Translations under genes and position numbers: made by a program | Assembly (NCBI GenBank): GCA_027486275.1 | Contig: JAIXPM010000087.1 | Location: forward strand, 1 to 5,367 | Direction of reading: 5' to 3' | Origin: Sphingomonadales bacterium | GTDB taxonomy: Bacteria; Pseudomonadota; Alphaproteobacteria; Sphingomonadales; Sphingomonadaceae | DNA: 5,367 nt | The notes under the pieces: generated by a model | What the model was told of the DNA's origin: nothing | The model's input: the letters and a program-made list of their open reading frames with translations, nothing else | Database searches by the model: none | In this document: one piece after another, positions 1-4,598 of the stretch | How positions within the stretch are numbered: the stretch's first letter is position 1 | Layout: each line of letters begins with the position of its first letter

Positions 1-47
1 ACGGCCTGCTTGGCGGCACCGGTGATGCGGTTCTTGTTGATGCTCAT
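1..47 (-). CDS. CsbD-family stress protein, N-terminal fragment
   Basis: The minus strand from the ATG at 47 reads MSINKNRITGAAKQA and then leaves the window. This opening (an Asn/Lys/Arg start, then I-T-G-A-A-K-Q-A) is typical of small CsbD-like proteins. These are hydrophilic soluble proteins of about 60-70 residues, commonly induced in bacterial general stress responses and of unknown biochemical activity. Only 15 full codons are visible, so the assignment rests on the N-terminal motif alone. There is no strong Shine-Dalgarno sequence just upstream on the minus strand, and another ATG at 52 is out of frame and closes at once. I found no GGAAC/CGTT promoter pair upstream. The gene diverges from the 392 operon. 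Confidence 0.6.
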   Translation of the reverse strand, partial: MSINKNRITGAAKQA

Positions 48-117
48 GACATGATATCCAGTTGCAGCATTGCGGGCGGGAAAATTGCCCGAGGTACTGC
101 CCCGGCTCCGGTGTCCA

Positions 118-146
118 GGGGGGGCGACCGGGGGGTCTGACCGGGG
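118..146 (+). repeat. G-run cluster with 13-nt direct repeat
   Basis: Runs of 7 G (118-124), 6 G (130-135) and 4 G (143-146) occur within 29 nt. The octamer GACCGGGG is repeated at 126-133 and 139-146. The 7-G run can be split into two G3 tracts, so four tracts with short loops are available for a quadruplex on the plus strand. The sequence pattern is direct; any structure or role is inferred. Confidence 0.45.
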
Positions 147-234
147 CAGTATAAATGCCTTACCGGATTACACTTCCCGGCGGCAGTATCGGTTAATACT
201 CAAGCGCATGCGGGTTTCGTGGCCCGCGCCTGAC

Positions 235-256
235 ACCCTCAGGGATTCCCGAGGGT
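235..256. other. Inverted repeat / hairpin in the spacer
   Basis: ACCCTC at 235-240 pairs with GAGGGT at 251-256. Inside it, GGG (242-244) pairs with CCC (248-250) around an ATT loop, with one unpaired A at 241. This gives a nine-pair stem with a single bulge. It is followed only by AGTTTCC, a weak T-run, so it is not a clear intrinsic terminator. It could be an operator or a leader hairpin if the 392 operon is transcribed from upstream. Confidence 0.5.
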
Positions 257-391
257 AGTTTCCGTCGCTCGTCAGTCCGGCTGGCTGGCGCGATGTTTGC
301 ATGGCTTGGCGGACAAGGCCGAAACACAACGGCCACCGTCAGGGCGGCGTTTTCCAGATGCGGACATCGCCAGGGCAGAAGGAGAATGGCG

Positions 392-793
392 ATGAAAATC
401 GCACTGGGTGCCGTCGCGGCATCAATCCTGATCAGTGGCTGCATGGCAGACATGTCTGATCAGCGGCCGCAGCGCCAATGGCGGAACTACGATTACAACC
501 GGCCTGATCCGCAATACGGCGGCTATGACCCGGGCCGTTATTATAATGAATCACCTCGCCAGCGCGAACGCCGGCTGAGCGCGAACGATCGCGTCTACCG
601 CGGTCAGGACGGGCGTTATTACTGCCGCCGTTCCGATGGCAGCACCGGGCTGATCGTGGGCGCGGTGGCTGGCGGTGTGCTGGGCAATGTTATCGCGCCA
701 GGCGGTTCCGATACGTTGGGCACCATATTGGGCGCCGTTGCCGGCGGCGCCGTGGGCCGTTCGATCGATCGCAAAAACGTGCGTTGCCGCTGA
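392..793 (+). CDS. Glycine-zipper 2TM lipoprotein (17-kDa surface-antigen type)
   Basis: This is a predicted outer-membrane lipoprotein of 133 aa. I chose the ATG at 392 because AAGGAG (379-384) sits 7 nt upstream; the ATG at 386 is too close to it and the start at 293 has no such site. Residues 1-16 are a short lipoprotein signal with lipobox I-S-G-C, making Cys17 the lipidated residue. Residues 20-75 are Tyr/Arg/Asp-rich and low in complexity. Residues 86-124 form the glycine zipper, two Gly/Ala-rich segments (GLIVGAVAGGVLG, then LGTILGAVAGGAVG) separated by a short loop. Cys78 and Cys132 bracket the zipper and could form a disulfide. Members of this family insert hairpins into the outer membrane, but the precise role is unknown. 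It is the first gene of a tight plus-strand run. Confidence 0.85.
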   Translation: MKIALGAVAASILISGCMADMSDQRPQRQWRNYDYNRPDPQYGGYDPGRYYNESPRQRERRLSANDRVYRGQDGRYYCRRSDGSTGLIVGAVAGGVLGNVIAPGGSDTLGTILGAVAGGAVGRSIDRKNVRCR

Positions 794-825
794 CACGGCC
801 AGGCGACGGCCAATGGAGAATGACC

Positions 826-1782
826 ATGTTTCGCCCTTTTATGCTTGCCGCCGGGATGGCGGCCGCGCTCGCGCCGCTGCTGCCGGTGTCGGCCCAGATG
901 CAATATCAGCGCCGTGACGATGGCCCGCCAGCAATGGCCGGGCGCGCCACCATGCTGCGCGCCGGCCCCGAACAGGGCTATCCACAAGTGCGGCGCATCG
1001 AACAGGGCCAGCAGGTGCAGCTGTACGGCTGCCTTTCTGATCGCAGCTGGTGCGATGTCCGGTTGGGGCAGGATCGCGGCTGGGTGAGCGGGCCCGATCT
1101 TCAGGCCGAATATCGTGGCCGGCGCGACAGCGTGGCCAATCTTTATGGCGAATTCCAGCTGGGCGACCGCGATTTCCGCATCGCCGATTACTGGGACGAC
1201 AATTATCGCCAACAGCCGTTTTATGCCGAACGGACGCGCTGGGAACAGCAATATGGCGAAAACAACCGCGGCAACTGGGGCCCGCGCCAGAACGGCGCCC
1301 GTGGGGGTAACCGCACCACCGCCGGCGTGATGCTGCGTCAGGCCTGGGTGCGGGCCGGTCCCGATTTGACCTATCCTCGCGTCGGCCAGGCCCGGGCGCG
1401 CAGCCGGGTGATCATCCACGGCTGTCTGCGCGATTGGAGCTGGTGCGACATCAGCAATCGCGGCGGCAGCCGGGGTTGGGTGGTGAGCCAGCATATCGCC
1501 AGCCTGTATCAAGGCCGCCAGCAGCCGCTGAACAGCTTTGCACCGCGCATCGGCATCGGCGTGCTTGGCTTCAACATCAACCGCTACTGGGGCGAAAACT
1601 ACCGCACGCAGCCCTTCTATGGCCAGCGTGACCGCTGGGAGCGCCAGTATCGGCAGAACTACCGCCCGACCTGGGGCAACGGCCCGGAACGGGATGGGCC
1701 GGATTGGGATGAACGCAACCTCGATCGGCGGGATCGAGATGACCGGTATCGCGATGGCCAACCCCGTTCGGATGCCGACTGA
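826..1782 (+). CDS. Secreted protein with two SH3-type repeats
   Basis: This is a periplasmic or secreted 318-aa protein. The ATG at 826 has GGAGA (815-819) 6 nt upstream and starts a clean signal peptide (residues 1-23, cleavage likely after V-S-A). The start lies 32 nt after the previous stop. The mature part is an internal duplication. Unit 1 (about 38-143) and unit 2 (about 167-275) each hold a bacterial SH3-like domain with a GCLxDxSWCD motif (Cys69/Cys76 and Cys200/Cys207, possible disulfides) and a later R-G-W-V motif. Each domain is followed by a tail of the form YW-x2-NYR-x-QPFY-x2-R-x-RWE-x-QY. Residues 286-318 are Arg/Asp-rich and probably disordered. Bacterial SH3 domains often bind peptidoglycan or other envelope ligands; binding here is inferred. 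The family beyond SH3 is not recognised. Confidence 0.85.
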   Translation: MFRPFMLAAGMAAALAPLLPVSAQMQYQRRDDGPPAMAGRATMLRAGPEQGYPQVRRIEQGQQVQLYGCLSDRSWCDVRLGQDRGWVSGPDLQAEYRGRRDSVANLYGEFQLGDRDFRIADYWDDNYRQQPFYAERTRWEQQYGENNRGNWGPRQNGARGGNRTTAGVMLRQAWVRAGPDLTYPRVGQARARSRVIIHGCLRDWSWCDISNRGGSRGWVVSQHIASLYQGRQQPLNSFAPRIGIGVLGFNINRYWGENYRTQPFYGQRDRWERQYRQNYRPTWGNGPERDGPDWDERNLDRRDRDDRYRDGQPRSDAD

Positions 1783-1813
1783 CGCCACCTCGTTTGCACG
1801 AAGGGAGAACACA

Positions 1814-1963
1814 ATGCTGTACGGTCTGATCCTGGTCCTGGTGGTGTTGTGGGCCCTTGGCCTTGCCACCTCGTACACGCTTGGCGGGCTCATCCACATC
1901 CTGCTCGTGGTCGCGCTGGTCATCTTCGTGATGAACCTGATCAGCGGCCGCCGCGCCTCATGA
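1814..1963 (+). CDS. lmo0937-family small membrane protein
   Basis: This is a 49-aa inner-membrane protein, too short to stand out in a long-ORF search. The ATG at 1814 follows GGGAG (1803-1807) with a 6-nt gap. Two hydrophobic helices (about residues 3-18 and 24-42) flank a short turn with the characteristic Y-T-L-G-G-L-I-H-I-L-L motif. A basic end, S-G-R-R-A-S, follows. Length, the two-helix layout, the YTLGG-IHILLV motif and the terminal GRR all match the lmo0937 family, which is widespread and has no established function. It sits 31 nt after the SH3 gene and 31 nt before the next gene, so co-transcription is likely. Confidence 0.85.
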   Translation: MLYGLILVLVVLWALGLATSYTLGGLIHILLVVALVIFVMNLISGRRAS

Positions 1964-1994
1964 TCCGGCCAGTGCCCAACCGAAAGGACGCACC

Positions 1995-2294
1995 ATGATG
2001 ACCCGCACCTGCCAGGCAAAAGTCCAGTTCCTGCATCCTTTCCGGTTGCCGGGGCTGGACGGACCGCAGCCCGCCGGCACCTACCGGCTGATCACCGATG
2101 AGGAGGAGCTGTGCGGCCTCAGTTTCACCACCTACCGCACCGTGCTGGCGCAGCTGCAGGTGCCGGCATTGGGCCGGCCCGCGCTGTCCACCCGCATGGT
2201 GCCGATCGACCTTGATGAGCTTGATGCCTGCATCTGCGCCGATCGCCAGGCCGTTGCCGACGACGTGCCGCGCATGGCCGCCCCCGTCGCCTGA
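1995..2294 (+). CDS. Conserved-looking hypothetical protein, 98-99 aa
   Basis: I cannot assign a function. AAAGGA (1983-1988) precedes two adjacent ATGs at 1995 and 1998, giving 99 or 98 residues; the second has the more usual spacing. The protein is soluble, with no signal peptide or membrane helix. The N-terminal half resembles small hypothetical proteins seen in alphaproteobacteria: an aromatic/proline segment (FLHPFRLPGLDG), P-A-G-T-Y-R-L, an acidic D-E-E-E-L, then L-S-F-T-T-Y-R. The second half includes VPIDLDELDACICADRQAV, a short acidic helix. Codon use matches the neighbours and it is the last gene of the 392 run. The stop at 2292-2294 lies 25 nt before an EcfG-type promoter serving the next gene. 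Confidence 0.75.
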   Translation: MMTRTCQAKVQFLHPFRLPGLDGPQPAGTYRLITDEEELCGLSFTTYRTVLAQLQVPALGRPALSTRMVPIDLDELDACICADRQAVADDVPRMAAPVA

Positions 2295-2319
2295 AAACGA
2301 CACACCTGCGCCCGGCGAT

Positions 2320-2344
2320 GGAACCTTTCCCGTAGCCTTGCGTT
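2320..2344 (+). promoter_or_regulatory. EcfG-type general-stress promoter
   Basis: GGAAC at 2320-2324 and CGTT at 2341-2344 are separated by exactly 16 nt (2325-2340). This is a perfect match to the alphaproteobacterial EcfG consensus (GGAAC, 16-17 nt, CGTT). Transcription should start near 2351-2353, leaving a leader of about 30 nt before the ATG at 2381. A cognate sigma-factor gene lies about 400 nt away on the other strand. Confidence 0.85.
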
Positions 2345-2380
2345 TCTTGTCTACCGACTGTCCCACAGGAGTATATTTCC

Positions 2381-2695
2381 ATGCGATTGAAACCGACCCC
2401 GCTGCTGCTGATGGTAGCCGCCGCCATGACCCTGGCCGCCTGCGAGAAGAAGACCACCGATGCCCAGGCCGATGCCGTGCGCAACACCAGCGACGCTGCT
2501 GCCGCCGACATCGAAAACAAGGCTGATGTGGTTGAGAACAAGGGCGAAGCCAATGCCGACGCCATGCGCGAGGGCGCCGATGCCGTGCGTGATCGCGGTG
2601 AGAACAAGGCTGATGCCATCGAAGATGGCACGGTGGGCGCCACCACCAAGACCGATCAGCTGACCACCACGACGAAGCCCACGGATCCCAAGTAA
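2381..2695 (+). CDS. Stress-induced Ala/Asp/Glu-rich repeat lipoprotein
   Basis: This is a predicted lipoprotein of 104 aa whose promoter marks it as a general-stress target. AGGAG (2367-2371) precedes the ATG by 9 nt. Residues 1-20 are a lipoprotein signal ending in lipobox L-A-A-C, with Cys21 lipidated and Glu22 compatible with outer-membrane sorting. Residues 30-82 are highly charged and helical in composition. They hold near-repeats with a 7-residue step: IENKADV / VENKGEA, then NADAMRE / GADAVRD, then a further ENKAD. The tail (83-104) is Thr/Lys-rich and probably disordered. The composition recalls LEA-like or coiled-coil hydrophilic stress proteins; this is an analogy and I do not recognise a named family. 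Its promoter and terminator make it a single-gene unit. Confidence 0.8.
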   Translation: MRLKPTPLLLMVAAAMTLAACEKKTTDAQADAVRNTSDAAAADIENKADVVENKGEANADAMREGADAVRDRGENKADAIEDGTVGATTKTDQLTTTTKPTDPK

Positions 2696-2720
2696 CACCC
2701 AGTTCCTGGACGGGAGGAAG

Positions 2721-2753
2721 GGGCATCGGATCGCGTTGATCCGGTGCCCTTTT
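2721..2753 (+). terminator. Rho-independent terminator
   Basis: A 12-pair stem (2721-2732 with 2738-2749, one G-U wobble) encloses a 5-nt loop and is followed by TTTT at 2750-2753. It lies 25 nt after the lipoprotein stop. It also sits just downstream of the convergent sigma gene, which ends at 2767, where it may help stop minus-strand transcripts. The T-run on that side is weaker. Confidence 0.9.
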
Positions 2754-2766
2754 CCTGTTCAGCCGC

Positions 2767-3504
2767 TCAGCGTTGCGCCGTGAGTTGCTGCGCCTGGCGC
2801 ATGATCTGATTCAGCGCACTCTGCGCGCCCGCCGGGCCATCGGCGCGTGATTGGGCCAATTGGCCGCCATCAAGCAGCTGGCGCAACGCCATGCGGGCGC
2901 GGGCAACCCGGCTTTTCACCGTGCCCACCGCACAGTTGCTGATCGCCGCCACTTCCTCACAGCTCATGCCGCTGGCCCCGATCAGGATCAGCGCCTCGCG
3001 CTGCGGGGCCGGCAGCTGCATCAACGCGCGCTGCATGTCGGCAAGGGCGACATGGCCTTCCTGGGCCGGCGGCACCGCCAGCAACAGATCGGCGCCATGT
3101 TCATCCCATTCGCCCTTGAAGCGGGCCCGGCGGGCAATCGAGAAATAGGCGTTGCGCAGGATGACATGGGTCCAGGCCCGCATGCTGGATCCGGCGACAA
3201 AGCGATCGCGCGCCATCCAGGCCTTCAGCATGGTTTCCTGCACCAGATCATCGGCCAGATCGGCGTTCCCCGACAATGACCGGCCATAGGCGCGCAAGTG
3301 CGGAATGGCGGCGGCAAGATCGGCCTTGAAGCGATCTTCGGCAGGCAGCGCTTCCGCATCGCCCAATTGATCCAGCAGCGCCTGGAGGCGCGGTGGCAGC
3401 GGGGCGGTGGCGACCGCGGCAAAGGCAAGGCGCAGCGCGGCGCCCAGATCGCGCAGCGCCGGGGTTGCGTTGGCGGGCAGGGGGCGCAGGTTTGATACGG
3501 TCAT
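2767..3504 (-). CDS. ecfG: NepR-EcfG fusion: anti-sigma segment joined to ECF15-type sigma factor
   Basis: This is the general-stress sigma factor, 245 aa from the ATG at 3504. GGAG (3515-3512) sits 7 nt upstream; the adjacent ATG at 3507 is an alternative. Residues 58-125 are sigma region 2 (IPHLRAYGRSL, ADDLVQETMLKAW, then RAWTHVILRNAYFS). Residues 150-212 are region 4 (LPAPQREALILIGASGMS, then NCAVGTVKSRVARAR). These match EcfG proteins closely. Residues 15-48 match NepR: G21, L24-R25, F28, V31, P35, P37, R39, L43-L44 and L47 fit the NepR pattern G-x2-LR-x2-[YF]-x2-V-x3-P-[LV]-P-x-R-x3-LL-x2-L. A linker of about ten residues without methionine joins the parts. Residues 213-245 form a tail that I believe is longer than usual. 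The NepR segment would hold the sigma until phosphorylated PhyR binds. An EcfG-like promoter precedes it. Confidence 0.85.
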   Translation of the reverse strand: MTVSNLRPLPANATPALRDLGAALRLAFAAVATAPLPPRLQALLDQLGDAEALPAEDRFKADLAAAIPHLRAYGRSLSGNADLADDLVQETMLKAWMARDRFVAGSSMRAWTHVILRNAYFSIARRARFKGEWDEHGADLLLAVPPAQEGHVALADMQRALMQLPAPQREALILIGASGMSCEEVAAISNCAVGTVKSRVARARMALRQLLDGGQLAQSRADGPAGAQSALNQIMRQAQQLTAQR

Positions 3505-3536
3505 CATCGGGCTCCACTGCTTGTCATGTGGCCCCA

Positions 3537-3561
3537 TACGCACCAGCGGCGACCAGGTTCC
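3537..3561 (-). promoter_or_regulatory. EcfG-like promoter before the NepR-EcfG fusion gene
   Basis: On the minus strand GGAAC (3561-3557) is followed after 16 nt by CGTA (3540-3537). The -35 element is perfect and the -10 matches three of four bases of CGTT. It begins 7 nt after the end of phyR. Transcription would start near 3530, giving a leader of about 25 nt to the ATG at 3504. This also argues against the upstream in-frame ATG at 3537. It implies that the sigma factor amplifies its own synthesis. Confidence 0.65.
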
Positions 3562-3568
3562 CCTGCCG

Positions 3569-4366
3569 TCATCGCTGCGGCAATGCCGTCGATCCGAAGA
3601 ACAGCGCCTGCGCAATGGCGGCCTGCACGCTGGCCACGGCAAAAGGCTTGGTGATCAGGAAGGTCGGTTCCGGCCGCTGACCGGTAAGCAGCAGTTCCGG
3701 AAAGCCGGTGATGAAGATCGCCGGCACTGACTGCCGGGCCAGGATATGCCGCACGGCATCGATACCGCTGCTGCCATCGCGCAACTGGATATCGGCCAGC
3801 ACCAGGCCCGGCGCATCGGCGGCCACCAGCGCCAACGCTTCGGCCCGTGTGGCGGCGATGCCGGTGACGCTGTGGCCCAGATCGGTGACAATGGCTTCGA
3901 TATCCATTGCGATGATCGGTTCATCCTCGATGATCAGCACGCGCGCGCGGGTCTGGCGGGCGATATCGGCCAGCGCGGCACTGGTCAGCGCGTGGACCTG
4001 TGGCAGCGGGCAATTGATCAGGACGGCGATATCGGCCGGAGCGAATCCCTCCATCGCACCCAGCAGCAACGCCTGACGCGACAGCGGTGCCAACCCGGCC
4101 AACCGCGCCGCCGCAATGCCCGCGGCGTCATCGCTCGCAGCGGCTGGCACCGTTTCGGGCGAAGCCGTTGCGGCGTGCTGGATCTGAAAGGCCCTGAACA
4201 GGCCCATCCGCGCCGACAGGCCGGCCGGCAGCGCAGCGCGATCTGCCACCAGCGCCGCCAGCGTGGCCGCCACCAGCGCGTCACCGGCTGGCTGCGATCC
4301 GACGAGGGCGCGGGCATAGCGGCGCAGGCCAGGCAGATGGGGGGAAAGGCGGGCAGCAAGGGTCAC
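3569..4366 (-). CDS. phyR: PhyR, sigma-mimic anti-anti-sigma response regulator
   Basis: PhyR is the master switch of the alphaproteobacterial general stress response. When phosphorylated, its sigma-like domain binds NepR and releases EcfG. The chosen GTG at 4366 gives MTLAARLSPHLPGLRRYARA, the usual family start, and 265 aa, the usual family length. The in-frame ATG at 4537 would add an unrelated Arg/Pro/Ala-rich leader. Residues 1-60 are the sigma-2-like part and 85-140 the sigma-4-like part (PLSRQALLLGAMEGF). The receiver spans about 141-257. It has the acidic pocket E147-D148 (LIIEDEP), phosphoacceptor D192 (LVLADIQLRDGSSGID), T220 in FITGFPE, and K240-P241 in ITKPF. All key residues are intact. 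The upstream ribosome site is poor (GAAAG about 10 nt away). The fusion gene follows 62-65 nt downstream on the same strand. Confidence 0.93.
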   Translation of the reverse strand: MTLAARLSPHLPGLRRYARALVGSQPAGDALVAATLAALVADRAALPAGLSARMGLFRAFQIQHAATASPETVPAAASDDAAGIAAARLAGLAPLSRQALLLGAMEGFAPADIAVLINCPLPQVHALTSAALADIARQTRARVLIIEDEPIIAMDIEAIVTDLGHSVTGIAATRAEALALVAADAPGLVLADIQLRDGSSGIDAVRHILARQSVPAIFITGFPELLLTGQRPEPTFLITKPFAVASVQAAIAQALFFGSTALPQR

Positions 4367-4598
4367 AATGATTTGCTTTCGGGGCAAGGGGGCTGGCAGG
4401 CGGCAGGAATGGCGTTCACGCCCGCTGCGCGCCGGAAATACTTTGGGTGATGCAGCCGCGGGCGCTGCCGCTCCTCGGCTGGCTGCCCGCAATAGCGATG
4501 GTCGAAAAACGGTGGCTGCAGGCGATTTCTGCCGCATCTATTAACCCGTACACCTTAACATCATTTCGCGTCCGCGTCACCTTGGTGCATGATGAGTA
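4367..4598. other. Divergent phyR / kinase-like gene spacer
   Basis: This 232-nt spacer must hold the promoters of phyR (minus) and the kinase-like gene (plus). I see no GGAAC/CGTT pair on either strand, so both may use housekeeping sigma. The right half (4541-4607) is relatively AT-rich and contains TTAAC three times (4541, 4555 and 4603). The left half holds short overlapping inverted repeats: CAGCCG 4453-4458 with CGGCTG 4476-4481, and GCGGGC 4458-4463 with GCCCGC 4485-4490. None is strong enough to call a site. Confidence 0.45.

Larger units (their letters stand above)
48..391. other. Gene-free divergent spacer
   Basis: About 345 nt lie between the csbD-type start and the lipoprotein start at 392. 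Short open frames here lack ribosome sites and family resemblance, so I call no gene. The spacer contains a G-run cluster (118-146), a direct repeat GACCGGGG at 126-133 and 139-146, an AT-rich TATAAAT at 150-156 without a convincing -35 partner, and a strong hairpin at 235-256. Promoters for both flanking genes must lie here, but I could not identify either confidently. Confidence 0.6.

Noticed and set aside
145..159. TATAAAT-containing short inverted repeat (GGCA / TGCC) as a promoter or operator
   Set aside because: No acceptable -35 element lies at 16-18 nt on either strand, and a 4-bp repeat is expected by chance.
326..351. Possible EcfG promoter (ACAAC, 17 nt, CGTT) before the gene at 392
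   Set aside because: The spacing and the -10 fit, but the -35 matches only three of five bases of GGAAC, which is too weak to call.
1685..1710. GGAAC motifs inside coding regions (for example near 484, 1243 and 1685)
   Set aside because: None has CGTT 16-17 nt downstream, so they are ordinary coding sequence.
619..2019. 466-aa open frame on the minus strand across the SH3 and lmo0937-type genes
   Set aside because: It is antisense to genes with clear signal peptides, ribosome sites and domain repeats. Its Ala/Pro/Ile/His-rich translation has no recognisable domain. Long antisense frames are expected in GC-rich coding DNA.
1941..2726. 261-aa minus-strand frame over the 1995 and 2381 genes and the terminator
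   Set aside because: It runs through an intrinsic terminator and a perfect promoter and is Arg/Trp/His-rich. It has no family resemblance and opposes two supported genes.
3225..3428. Separate small frame overlapping the NepR-EcfG junction, as a sign of a frameshift or split genes
   Set aside because: Its translation shows neither NepR nor sigma motifs. Both motifs lie in the same continuous frame, so no frameshift is needed.
3570..3642. Extending the sigma gene upstream to the ATG at 3642
   Set aside because: This would overlap the phyR 3' end, add an Arg/Cys-rich unrelated leader and include the EcfG-like promoter within the coding region. The ATG at 3504 has a good ribosome site.
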